From: Arthrobacter sp. AZCC_0090 | GTDB taxonomy: Bacteria > Actinomycetota > Actinomycetes > Actinomycetales > Micrococcaceae | Assembly (NCBI RefSeq): GCF_014207375.1 | Contig: NZ_JACHEE010000002.1 | Location: forward strand, 352,885 to 416,884 | Direction of reading: 5' to 3' | Length of the DNA: 64,000 bases | The notes under the pieces: model-generated | What the model was told of the DNA's origin: nothing | Seen by the model: the letters and a program-made list of their open reading frames with translations, nothing else | Database searches by the model: none | Program-made: the position numbers and the translations under genes | In this document: one piece after another, positions 1 through 7,499 of the stretch | Layout: every line of letters starts with the position of its first letter | How positions within the stretch are numbered: position 1 is the stretch's first letter

Positions 1-271
1 CTTTGGAGCGGGCCGGCAGCTCGGGAACAAGTGCCATGGCGATTCCAAACGGGATATCCGCGAATGACTCGGAGACGTTGTGGGCAATCACGCTGAACGA
101 CCCGCGCAGCACTGAAGCCGCGGCGTCCAAGAGAGTAGTCATTCCCGAACCGCTCGGGCCTGAGATGACTATCCCGGCTGGCTCCGGCCCTGACAGGGCA
201 ATAACAATCTCTTGAAGCTCTGCTGCCCGAATGATCGGGGGCGAGGTCTGGGTCCCTTCAGTATCGTCCAT
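1..271 (-). CDS. Giant LuxR-family ATPase regulator, N-terminal fragment (runs off left edge)
   Basis: Reading leftwards from an ATG at 271 there is an open frame of 90 codons with no stop before the window edge. A GACAGGA ribosome-binding sequence precedes the ATG. Residues 33-48 align with the P-loop region of the four giant LuxR regulators at 12.5-23.7 kb; the loop at residues 38-45 reads GPSGSGMT, almost the same as GPSGSGKS of the second regulator, but the catalytic lysine is a methionine (codon at 140-142). This is therefore probably the fifth member of the family, with a compromised Walker A. The C-terminal LuxR helix-turn-helix must lie outside the window and is inferred. It is transcribed away from the exported protein at 700. 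Confidence 0.7.
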   Translation of the reverse strand, partial: MDDTEGTQTSPPIIRAAELQEIVIALSGPEPAGIVISGPSGSGMTTLLDAAASVLRGSFSVIAHNVSESFADIPFGIAMALVPELPARSK

Positions 272-699
272 GGTCCTGTCTCATCTTTGGGCCGCCGGAC
301 ACGTGTTCCTGACGGCCGCGGCACGGACCGGTGTCATTTCCAAACGTTACCCGCGGGTTTCTGTCCTGGATTGAGTGGTAACTACTTGGTTTTCCAGGGC
401 TACTTGCACGAAATCCTCGAGCTTCCACGCGGCCTTTGGAGGGAGTTCCGTCCTCGACTCCTGACCAAATGTGTGGCCGCTGTTACCGTCCTGTGATCTG
501 ACTGTGTAAGCTGGTCTCGCAAGAGCAAGTTCAGGCTGGCTACTTCTGGGGAGTCGGAGCGCAGCCTATTTCGAAACAGCTCTGTCGTGGCACACCCCTT
601 GGCCGTGTACGACCCTGCAGCCTTTTTGCCTGCAGATCGCCTTACCCGATTGCCTCGGTCTCATATGTCCATGTCCCCAACAGATATGTCACCCAAAAT
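272..699. other. 428-base divergent intergenic region
   Basis: This gap separates the leftward regulator fragment from the rightward exported-protein gene, so it should hold two promoters. An 8-base perfect palindrome ACACGTGT lies at 299-306, about 30 bases before the regulator start. No credible coding frame or strong terminator was seen. A clear Shine-Dalgarno before the ATG at 700 is also lacking. Confidence 0.4.
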
Positions 700-1761
700 A
701 TGAAACACCTGTTCACAGCACTCATCGCCGTGTTGCTCCTGGCCTTCGGCGGCCTGGCAACCATTTCAGCCGTCCAATCCTCACACAACACCTCTTCCTG
801 GAGCGGCGACCGCGCGTCCAAGACGCCTTCCGCTTCCTCCACCCCCAAGCGAACATCGACTCCGACACCGACGCCGACGCCGAGCAATGTTCCGGCCGCG
901 ACGCCGTCGAGCCAGCCCGCCGCGGCCACGCCGTCTTCGGCAGCAACGGCCGCCAGTGCACCCGTTGCGACGCCTGCCCCCCTCCCAGCGACGGGCGGTA
1001 CCTACCCGCTGCACACCAACATCGTGAGCACCAGCTTCTGGGTTGGCGAAATCTTCAACGCGAGCCTCTCGGATGGCTCCCAGGTCTGCTCCACGTTCAA
1101 CGGCCAGTGGGCCCTCCAGCACACCGGCGTCAACCTCGGAACCACCCCCATGAGCGCGAGCGGCTGCCCCGGCAGCCCCTACGGCGGTTGCGACGGTGTC
1201 AGCTCCGGCACAGGCACGAGTTTCAAGTGCGTCACTGAAAAGCGCGTGGCCAGCAATGGATACTTCCCGTTGCACCAGCCCAAGCCTTTGCAGAACCCGT
1301 TCTACCTGGACCTGCCTTACGACGACGTCAACGACAGCGTGGCCTTCGCTGAGCGCTGCAAGGTGATTCCGTGGGCTGCCGCAGACAACGCCGCAACCGG
1401 CGTCAACCACTGCGCGGACTCGAACTACAGCTACATGAAGAACGCCTGGGTCCAGATCACCGGCCCCAATGGCAGCGTCTGCTACGGACAAGTTGAAGAT
1501 GCGGGCCCCTCCAGCGGTTCCCTCTACCATGACTCCGCCTACGTGTTCGGCGCGAACAACGCCCGTCCCGCCAACAAGCAGTTCTCCGGCGACCCAAGCC
1601 AAGGCGCCGGCATGGACGTGTCCCCGGCACTGAACGGCTGCCTCGGCTTCGCAGAGTTGGACGGGGACAACGACCATGTTTCCTGGCGTTTCGTGGACCG
1701 CGCCAGCGTGCCCGCCGGCCCGTGGCTGACTGTTGTCACCACTGCGGGAGTCACCAACTAA
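700..1761 (+). CDS. Exported protein with Ser/Thr/Pro-rich linker and putative double-psi beta-barrel domain
   Basis: This 353-residue protein starts with a typical signal peptide (MKHLFTALIAVLLLAFGG). A low-complexity Thr/Pro/Ala/Ser linker runs to about residue 103, including TPTPTPTPSNVPAATPSSQP. The C-terminal domain of about 250 residues is closely shared with the lipoprotein at 6599-7381: both contain FWVGEIF, NPFYLDLPYDDVND, CYGQ(V/I)EDAGP, YVFG and GMDVSPALNGCLGF. The pairing of an EDAGP segment with DVSPAL recalls the DRGPF and DLS..A motifs of RlpA/expansin double-psi barrels, so a polysaccharide- or wall-binding role is plausible; this is inference. The copy here has extra cysteines and a long linker that its paralogue lacks. 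It lies convergent with the glycosyltransferase gene. Function unproven. Confidence 0.8.
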   Translation: MKHLFTALIAVLLLAFGGLATISAVQSSHNTSSWSGDRASKTPSASSTPKRTSTPTPTPTPSNVPAATPSSQPAAATPSSAATAASAPVATPAPLPATGGTYPLHTNIVSTSFWVGEIFNASLSDGSQVCSTFNGQWALQHTGVNLGTTPMSASGCPGSPYGGCDGVSSGTGTSFKCVTEKRVASNGYFPLHQPKPLQNPFYLDLPYDDVNDSVAFAERCKVIPWAAADNAATGVNHCADSNYSYMKNAWVQITGPNGSVCYGQVEDAGPSSGSLYHDSAYVFGANNARPANKQFSGDPSQGAGMDVSPALNGCLGFAELDGDNDHVSWRFVDRASVPAGPWLTVVTTAGVTN

Positions 1762-1867
1762 TCCCCACCGCCACCTTCGCCTCGCAAGGGCCCACACGCG
1801 TTTCCAGGGCCTCTCGGTCAGCTGTCCTTTGGTCAGCGAAGAGATCCGATCCCCTGGAACCGGGCGG

Positions 1868-1908
1868 ACGCCCGTGTCCCAGCCGTCATGGCTGCGTGGC
1901 ACGGGCGT
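1868..1908. terminator. Hairpin between convergent genes
   Basis: A nested inverted repeat sits between the convergent genes ending at 1761 and 1948. The outer arms are ACGCCCGTG and CACGGGCGT (9 bp) and the inner arms CAGCC and GGCTG around a GTCAT loop. There is no U-run, so it may stop transcription from either side only weakly or with Rho. Confidence 0.5.
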
Positions 1909-1947
1909 TCGCGTGTCCGGGACCTGTCACCTCGGCTGTCCGTTGTC

Positions 1948-3327
1948 CTAGCCGACCCGTGCCGCCGGCGATCCGGCGACACCCATTTCCTGGGACTGGC
2001 GTTGAATCCTTCGGACCGGGCTGACCCAAACTCCGGACGAAATCGCCGAGTACGCCCTGGGCAACACCTGGAGGCAAATGATTGCATCCAGGATCCGCAT
2101 CAACGGAAACAAGGGAGCCATCAGCAGGAGGCGCGGACTGCGCATCGAAACGGCGGCAAGGATTGTCAGTAAGAAATCCGGCAGGAAAACCCCGATGAGA
2201 ACGTCCTGAGGCCGCAGGACACCGGAGAGGAACACAAAAACTTCCGATCGATTGCCAAAGATCCATACTTCAACGGCAGCTATGGACGATAGCAGGAAGG
2301 CTGGCACCAGGAGCACGAAGAAGATGCAGCTGGCGACGAGCTCAACGATGTATAGCCCCAGGACGAACCAGAACCTGCCGAATTGCAGTCCGTGCCGTCT
2401 GACCGTCTGCCAGAAGCCAAGGATCCACCGCCGCACTTGTTTGACGTAGTCCTTGAGATTGTCTGGATCCTGTGTGTACGCAACGGCGGCGGACGGATGG
2501 AATGCAATCCGTCCCAGTTTCTTCGCATGGATCTCAAACGTCATGTTGAAGTCTTCGATCACCAGTCCCGGCGCCAGGACCTCTATCTCGGCGAGCGCGC
2601 TGGTCCGGTACATGCTGGCGAATCCCGGAACGATCGAAACAACATTGGCGCCTCGAGCTGCTTGGCCGTATTTGAGCAGCAGTTGGACCACGATGTACAA
2701 GCGCTCCCGGTACGCCACCAGGAAGCGGCCAATCGCCGTCGGAGATGGCGGACTCATGATTGACTTGGCGCGTCCCGCGACGGCGACCACCGTGGGATCG
2801 GCAAACAGCGGCAGTCCCGTTTCGAGGTAATCCGGGGTTGGGCGGGTGTCCGCGTCCAGAAGCATGACCACTTTGAACCGCTTGCACAGATTAAAATGGG
2901 CGATCCCCGCTGCGAGCGCGCCTGCCTTGCCCCGATTCGGTTCAAGCTCGAGGACCTTGACTCCTGCGGCCCGCGCAATAGCTGCGGTGTCGTCTGTGGA
3001 CATGTCCGAGACGATGTGGATGTTGCGCCGGGGAACCAACGCGGACGCGGCAAGGATTGTCTCTTTGATGACGAGCGCCTCATTGTGGGCGGCTATGAGG
3101 ACTGCGACATTCGACGGGTAGATTCGGACTCCCTGTGAACGGTGACGGGCCCGTTGGCGCTGCGGGGCCGGCGTCCCCCCGCCCCACAGCAACGAAATCC
3201 ACCCACGGATCCGGTTGGACCATACCTGGGCCCGCCACGACTGCTCACTCGCCAAGCGGAAGAGCCCGGCAACGGACCAGAAAATCGTGCTGATCCCCAG
3301 AACCAAAACGATTGAAAGAACTATCAC
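1948..3327 (-). CDS. Processive family 2 glycosyltransferase, PgaC/IcaA/NodC-like polysaccharide synthase
   Basis: Membrane synthase of 459 residues predicted to polymerise a beta-linked sugar from a nucleotide donor while exporting it. An N-terminal hydrophobic segment occupies residues 1-25, the GT2 domain runs from about 70 to 310, and three or four further membrane segments follow from about 318. Key motifs are present: DAD (158-160), ED (258-259, in VIEDF) and QVRRW (297-301), the Q-x-x-R-W signature of processive synthases. The frame is open further upstream, but a GTG at 3327 is preferred: it follows a GGAG ribosome-binding site and overlaps the TGA of the upstream deacetylase-like gene by 4 bases, implying translational coupling. 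The family includes poly-N-acetylglucosamine, chitooligosaccharide and hyaluronan synthases; the substrate here cannot be read from sequence. The adjacent CE4 and GH18 homologues favour an aminosugar polymer. Confidence 0.85.
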   Translation of the reverse strand: MIVLSIVLVLGISTIFWSVAGLFRLASEQSWRAQVWSNRIRGWISLLWGGGTPAPQRQRARHRSQGVRIYPSNVAVLIAAHNEALVIKETILAASALVPRRNIHIVSDMSTDDTAAIARAAGVKVLELEPNRGKAGALAAGIAHFNLCKRFKVVMLLDADTRPTPDYLETGLPLFADPTVVAVAGRAKSIMSPPSPTAIGRFLVAYRERLYIVVQLLLKYGQAARGANVVSIVPGFASMYRTSALAEIEVLAPGLVIEDFNMTFEIHAKKLGRIAFHPSAAVAYTQDPDNLKDYVKQVRRWILGFWQTVRRHGLQFGRFWFVLGLYIVELVASCIFFVLLVPAFLLSSIAAVEVWIFGNRSEVFVFLSGVLRPQDVLIGVFLPDFLLTILAAVSMRSPRLLLMAPLFPLMRILDAIICLQVLPRAYSAISSGVWVSPVRRIQRQSQEMGVAGSPAARVG

Positions 3328-4730
3328 GGCGACGGAGCTCCAACTGTGTCGTACATTTCGTAATCGTCGGTAGCAAGCTGGCCATCGCTGAAGAGGTTGA
3401 GTCCAAAGCTGATGGCTTCCGCTCCGGACGGAACGGGCGGCGTTTCCCAGATTGCCTGTTCGTAGCTGGTGTTTGGCGCAAACCAAGGGCTGGCTGTCCA
3501 GTAGGTCCACGTGCCCAGCTTGTTACGGTAATACAGTTCAAATTGCGTCTTCGCAGTGGACTGATACCACGCACGGAGTGAATAGCTGTGGCCCGCGGTG
3601 ACACTCGGCGCGCATGCCCCTAGATCGAGGACGGGAAGCAATTTGGCGTCGCCGGACGAGTATTCGGTCACGTCCAGCCGACGCGCTATCGCACCGCTGT
3701 GTCCCGGGTTCAAGGTGCTCAGCACCACCACATTCTTGCCGTAGGACGAAACCTGCCAGCATTGCGGCAAACCGTACTTTCCAGCGATTTCCAGCCCCGG
3801 GTTGCGAAGCGTGTTCTTGCCCTGTGCAGCCGGCGCCGCCACCGGCCCGTTCACCACCGGTTTCGCCACTCCGCCGATCACGTCATGAACCGTGCGTACA
3901 GCCATGGTCCCTTGTTGGGTCCTCGCTGCCAGCCAGGTGGCGAACTGTTCGAACAACGCGGGACTGACGGAGCGAGGACTGCCGTTGTTGTCGATGTCGT
4001 AGAAAGTCAGCTGCAACCATCCCCCCGCCTGTTCAGCTTGCACAACCGTTGCCTGGAGGTTGGCCAACGTCCAGCCGCTGCCCACCTCGGACGTTGCCCT
4101 CGTCCGGAACAAGTTGGCGGGGCGGACCGTTTCTGCCTGGGCGCAGGTGGCGCAGTCCAAGGGGCTGTGTATCTCGCCGAGACCCCGGGCACTGTTGTAG
4201 CCGCACCCAGCAACGAGCTCCTCCGACTTCGCCGTTGAAGCCGCAAACGGATACGCAAAGGAGGTGACCTTAAAGCCCCAGTCCGTGAGGTTCGCCCGAT
4301 CGTTGCATATCTGGCGTGAAGCTTCATCTGGTTCCACCGCGGTCACATCGGCAAGGGTGACTGTATGGCCTCCGATTTCATTTTGGCCAGTCGCCAAACT
4401 GTGGAGATTCTCCACTGTCATGTAATCGGGTGCGCCGACAAATCCTGAGTCGATGAAGAAGGTGCCCCGAAGTCCATGGTCCTTCAGGATCCGGGCCGCC
4501 TCCATCTGGCTTGACCGGCCTGAATCAAACGTCAGGCTGACAGAAGACAGCGGGGCGGCAGAAGCCGTGGCGGCAGGCTGGGAGCCGGCCGGAGTCTGGT
4601 TTCCGTTGAGCAGCGACGTTGCGCCCGTCAACAGGAGCAACACCGAGACCCAAGAGGCGGCCCACAGGCCTGCCCGTTTCCTGGACGTGTGGACCGGGCC
4701 GGACGCGAAGTCCTTCTTCCCGGAGCTCAT
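3324..4730 (-). CDS. Membrane-anchored CE4 polysaccharide deacetylase homologue, catalytically degenerate
   Basis: 468 residues with a membrane segment at about 22-42, a NodB/CE4 domain (about 62-300) and a C-terminal jelly-roll, probably carbohydrate-binding domain (about 312-468). The fold-level match is clear from comparison with the paralogue at 7500-9461, yet the catalytic residues are gone. Motif 1 reads TFDS instead of TFDD (S70 replaces the metal-binding Asp), motif 2 reads HTVTL instead of HTVTH (L126 replaces the second metal His), and the motif-5 histidine region reads TFYDI instead of TFHHI. It should not bind the usual metal and is predicted to be a non-enzymatic partner, perhaps binding nascent polymer. 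The stop overlaps the start of the glycosyltransferase, and its own start overlaps the stop of a small upstream frame (ATGA), so the unit appears translationally coupled. Confidence 0.85.
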   Translation of the reverse strand: MSSGKKDFASGPVHTSRKRAGLWAASWVSVLLLLTGATSLLNGNQTPAGSQPAATASAAPLSSVSLTFDSGRSSQMEAARILKDHGLRGTFFIDSGFVGAPDYMTVENLHSLATGQNEIGGHTVTLADVTAVEPDEASRQICNDRANLTDWGFKVTSFAYPFAASTAKSEELVAGCGYNSARGLGEIHSPLDCATCAQAETVRPANLFRTRATSEVGSGWTLANLQATVVQAEQAGGWLQLTFYDIDNNGSPRSVSPALFEQFATWLAARTQQGTMAVRTVHDVIGGVAKPVVNGPVAAPAAQGKNTLRNPGLEIAGKYGLPQCWQVSSYGKNVVVLSTLNPGHSGAIARRLDVTEYSSGDAKLLPVLDLGACAPSVTAGHSYSLRAWYQSTAKTQFELYYRNKLGTWTYWTASPWFAPNTSYEQAIWETPPVPSGAEAISFGLNLFSDGQLATDDYEMYDTVGAPSP

Positions 4731-4996
4731 CGCCGAGCCTCAGTGCGCAGGTTCCTGAAGGGGCCGGTGGCGACTGGGGGAAGCCTCGGTCTCAAAGGCT
4801 TATTCACCACCGGCCCCCGTTCAGGGGCCCCCTCTATGAGGGCGTGCTGCCACGGGGCAGCACTGTCAATTGGCGATGGGTCATTGGGAGCGAACATGCC
4901 GGAACTCCCCAGAACGGGCTCGAACCCGAGCCACACGCTTTCTCGGATGATTCCGCTGGGTTCTGATGCCGCTCGGACCAGAGCGTCCTTTTCCAT
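4727..4996 (-). CDS. Possible small hydrophilic protein, coupled to the CE4 homologue
   Basis: An 89-codon frame from an ATG at 4996 ends in a TGA that overlaps the ATG of the deacetylase homologue (ATGA). The product is proline-rich, has no signal peptide or membrane segment and matches no family I recognise. A GGAAGACAGG sequence upstream could serve as ribosome-binding site. It may be a translated leader rather than a functional protein; coupling is the main argument for it. Confidence 0.3.
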   Translation of the reverse strand: MEKDALVRAASEPSGIIRESVWLGFEPVLGSSGMFAPNDPSPIDSAAPWQHALIEGAPERGPVVNKPLRPRLPPVATGPFRNLRTEARR

Positions 4997-5261
4997 TGTG
5001 AGACCTGTCTTCCCCCGTTGCCCTCAACCAACTGACACGTTCAGCCTAGGGAGTCGGAAGACCACGGACACGAGTAGGCTCTACCCGTCTTTACACTCAA
5101 CCTTTGGGCTCCGAACAACGCGACTACTCGTGCGCCACGTACCGAATCGGCCGGAGCAAACGCCAGGACGAAAGCACGGGCGAATCCGATCTGTTCGTGG
5201 TCAAATGGTGCATCAAGGCAGTCGGGATTTCTGAGCGGGTATCAAAGGATGGCGGAAGAGA
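4997..5261. other. Divergent regulatory region between the synthase operon and the GH18 gene
   Basis: This stretch holds the promoters of the leftward deacetylase-synthase operon and the rightward GH18 gene. Its notable content is the 22-base element at 5071-5092, which recurs upstream of the UDP-sugar dehydrogenase. No other coding frame is convincing. Confidence 0.5.
5071..5092. promoter_or_regulatory. Shared 22-base element, copy 1
   Basis: Contains AGTAGGCTCTACCCGTC and matches 12254-12275 at 21 of 22 bases. It lies between the divergent synthase operon and GH18 gene, the place expected for an operator or activator site. GAGTA and TACCC at its two ends form an imperfect inverted repeat. 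The bound protein is unknown; one of the neighbouring LuxR regulators is the obvious candidate. Confidence 0.5.
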
Positions 5262-6422
5262 GTGTCCAAGAAACCGGGAAGCGGCATTCCCGTTGCGGCT
5301 GAGGCAGGCAACGCACGGGACGCCCGTGGCTCGTCGGACCAACCCCGCAGACGCCGCCGGCTGTCAACCGTTGCCCGTGCCTACATTGCCGCAGCCTTGG
5401 TGGTAGCAGGGGTAGGGGGCTTTTTCGTGTGGCGCGTCGCCACCGACGCAAACGGCGCGTTCCAGCAGCCATGGTTTTCCGGCTATGTTGATGTCACGGT
5501 GGTCCCGCAGTACCCCTTCGATACACCCCAGAGCGAGGCGACCAAGAATGTCATGCTGGCGTTCGTGGTGGCAGACGCTGGTCAAGCCTGCACACCCAGC
5601 TGGGGCAGCACCTACAGCCTCGACGCCGCGAAGACTTCGCTCAAGCTCGAGGAACGCATCGCCAAGCTACGGTCAAACGGCGGCGCGATCGCTGTGTCCT
5701 TCGGTGGTTCGGTGAACAGTGAGCTCGCCAGCTCCTGCCAGAACGTCGCAGACCTGGAAGGGGCCTATCGGGCCGTCCTGGAACGCTACAATCCGGCGAC
5801 CATCGACTTTGATATCGAAGGCAACAATCTGGCCGATGGCGCCGCCTGGCAGCGCCGCGCCGCAGTTGTCGCCGCGCTTCAGAAGGAGCGAAGCAAAGAG
5901 GGACACGCTCTCTCTGTCTGGCTGACTCTCCCCGTCACGCCCCAAGGATTGACCGACGCCGGAACGTCCGCCGTCGATCAAATGCTCGCCGCCGGCGTCC
6001 AGCTGGCTGGCGTCAACATCATGACGATGAACTACGGCTCAAGCCGGAGTGCGTCGCAGAGCATGCTCGATGCCAGCACCTCAGCGGCCCAGGCCACCCA
6101 CGAGCAGCTCAGCATCATCTACCAGCGTGCAGGAATGACACTCAACAGCGATCAGATCTGGAGGAAGATGGGGTTGACCCCCATGATCGGCCGGAACGAC
6201 CTCCCGGGCGAAGTGTTTGAATTGGATGCAGCGCGCGGGTTGAACGCTTTTGGCCTCAGCAAGGGAGTAGCACGGGTGTCCATGTGGTCCCTGAACCGGG
6301 ACACGTCCTGCCCACAAGACGCCGCGGAAGGGCCGGCCAGCCACATTTGCAGCGGCATCAACCAAGGAAACCAACGCTTCTCTGATTTGTTGGGCGCAGG
6401 ACTCAAAGGCAAACTGCACTGA
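5262..6422 (+). CDS. Membrane-anchored GH18-family glycosidase (chitinase-like)
   Basis: 386 residues. A basic N-terminus is followed by one membrane segment (about 38-58), so the domain is outside the cell. The catalytic domain shows the GH18 pattern: AVSFGG (144-149) for the beta-3 strand and IDFDIEG (181-187) for the DxDxE active site, with E186 the predicted acid, then MTMNYG and VSMWSLNRD typical of bacterial GH18 chitinases. It would cleave beta-1,4 or beta-1,6 N-acetylglucosamine-type polymers by substrate assistance. The start is a GTG preceded by GGCGGAAG; an ATG at 5249 is in another frame. It is divergent from the synthase operon and shares its control region, suggesting a role in trimming the polymer the synthase makes, as the hydrolase domain of PgaB does in the poly-GlcNAc pathway (inference). 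Confidence 0.85.
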   Translation: MSKKPGSGIPVAAEAGNARDARGSSDQPRRRRRLSTVARAYIAAALVVAGVGGFFVWRVATDANGAFQQPWFSGYVDVTVVPQYPFDTPQSEATKNVMLAFVVADAGQACTPSWGSTYSLDAAKTSLKLEERIAKLRSNGGAIAVSFGGSVNSELASSCQNVADLEGAYRAVLERYNPATIDFDIEGNNLADGAAWQRRAAVVAALQKERSKEGHALSVWLTLPVTPQGLTDAGTSAVDQMLAAGVQLAGVNIMTMNYGSSRSASQSMLDASTSAAQATHEQLSIIYQRAGMTLNSDQIWRKMGLTPMIGRNDLPGEVFELDAARGLNAFGLSKGVARVSMWSLNRDTSCPQDAAEGPASHICSGINQGNQRFSDLLGAGLKGKLH

Positions 6423-6598
6423 CCCAGCCCCTCAACAAAGGTTCACGCATGGCCGGGATGTTCCGTTCAGGCCCGTCCTTTAGCTTCGGCCGGGCGGGCA
6501 AGATGCCGGCCGTTACCGCGCCGAAACAACCTCTTGAGCCATTCCATGGATACCTCCAGTTTTCGAGCGATTATTCGTCGGATTAAGAATCACTGGGC

Positions 6599-7381
6599 CT
6601 ACTTCACTTGGCTGACCGTGACGATGTCCAGCCACGGCCCCGCAGGAACTTGATCCCGCGGCACGAACTGCCAGTCGACTTTGTCCGACTCGCCGTCGAG
6701 CTCTGAAAAGCCGAGGCACCCGTTGAGCGCCGGCGAGACGTCCATACCTGCACCGTTGAAGTTCTTGTTGACGGGCCGGGCATCGTTGGAGCCAAAAACG
6801 TACTCCTTGTCGTGGTACTGGCCGGGACCGGCGTCTTCGATCTGTCCATAGCATTCATGGCCGTCCTTGCGAATCCTGACCCATTGGTTCTTCATGTAGC
6901 TGAAGGAACGGTCCTGTTCTTTACCTGCAAAGCCAGGGTCGTTGGCCCAGGGAATCACCTTGGCTCGTTCGGCAAAAGCTGTGGCATCGTTGACGTCGTC
7001 ATAGGGAAGATCCAGGTAAAAGGGGTTTTGCTTCGGAGTCATACTGCTAGGCGCAAATCCCTTGGCCTGCGTTCTCGCCTCGGTGGTACAACCGTTCTTG
7101 ATGACACCGTCACAGCCTCCGTAGCTCTGCATCCACTGGGAATCGTAGGTGGACACCACCTGGCTGCCATCTGCCGCCTTGGGGTCGAAGATCTCCCCAA
7201 CCCAAAAAGTCGTGGCCACGATCCCCGTGTGCCAAGGATATCGGCCAGCCGTCGATGACTGACTCGGTCCTGGCCCCGGTGCCGGCCCGGTGCAAGCTGC
7301 CGTTAGCAGGGCCATGCAAAATGCAGTGGCCACAAATGCGCGTTTTCGACGCATCGCCGTGGACCTCGCGGTGTTCACCAT
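6599..7381 (-). CDS. Putative lipoprotein, paralogue of the exported protein at 700
   Basis: 260 residues. The N-terminus has a basic stretch and a hydrophobic segment ending in LLTAAC, a reasonable lipobox with the modified cysteine at about residue 30, so the mature protein would be tethered to the membrane. The rest matches the domain of the protein at 700-1761: FWVGEIF, NPFYLDLPYDDVND, CYGQIEDAGP and GMDVSPALNGCLGFSELDG. There is no long linker. The same double-psi beta-barrel suggestion applies, by motif resemblance only. The start is ATG at 7381; a GTG three bases downstream gives better spacing to the AAGGGAG ribosome-binding site. It sits between the GH18 and SLH-deacetylase genes, supporting a shared extracellular role. 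Confidence 0.8.
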   Translation of the reverse strand: MVNTARSTAMRRKRAFVATAFCMALLTAACTGPAPGPGPSQSSTAGRYPWHTGIVATTFWVGEIFDPKAADGSQVVSTYDSQWMQSYGGCDGVIKNGCTTEARTQAKGFAPSSMTPKQNPFYLDLPYDDVNDATAFAERAKVIPWANDPGFAGKEQDRSFSYMKNQWVRIRKDGHECYGQIEDAGPGQYHDKEYVFGSNDARPVNKNFNGAGMDVSPALNGCLGFSELDGESDKVDWQFVPRDQVPAGPWLDIVTVSQVK

Positions 7382-7429
7382 TCACTCCCTTGAGACCTGG
7401 CTTCGTTATTTCTCGCAGTGTACGTGGCC

Positions 7430-7474
7430 GTGGGCGGTCAATCTCCGGATAGCCTTCGGAGACCGGCCGCCCAC
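7430..7474 (-). terminator. Nested hairpin after the SLH-deacetylase gene
   Basis: Outer arms GTGGGCGG and CCGCCCAC and inner arms TCTCCG and CGGAGA form a strong nested stem between the stop at 7500 and the next start at 7381. It lacks a U-run. It would end the dehydrogenase-epimerase-deacetylase transcript and separate it from the lipoprotein gene. Confidence 0.6.
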
Positions 7475-7499
7475 ACTTCCCTATGGACTGCTACCGCCG

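Noticed and set aside
781..1902. Long minus-strand frame of 373 codons
   Set aside because: Antisense to the exported protein gene at 700-1761, highly Arg/Gly/Ala-biased, with no domain; a G+C-driven shadow.
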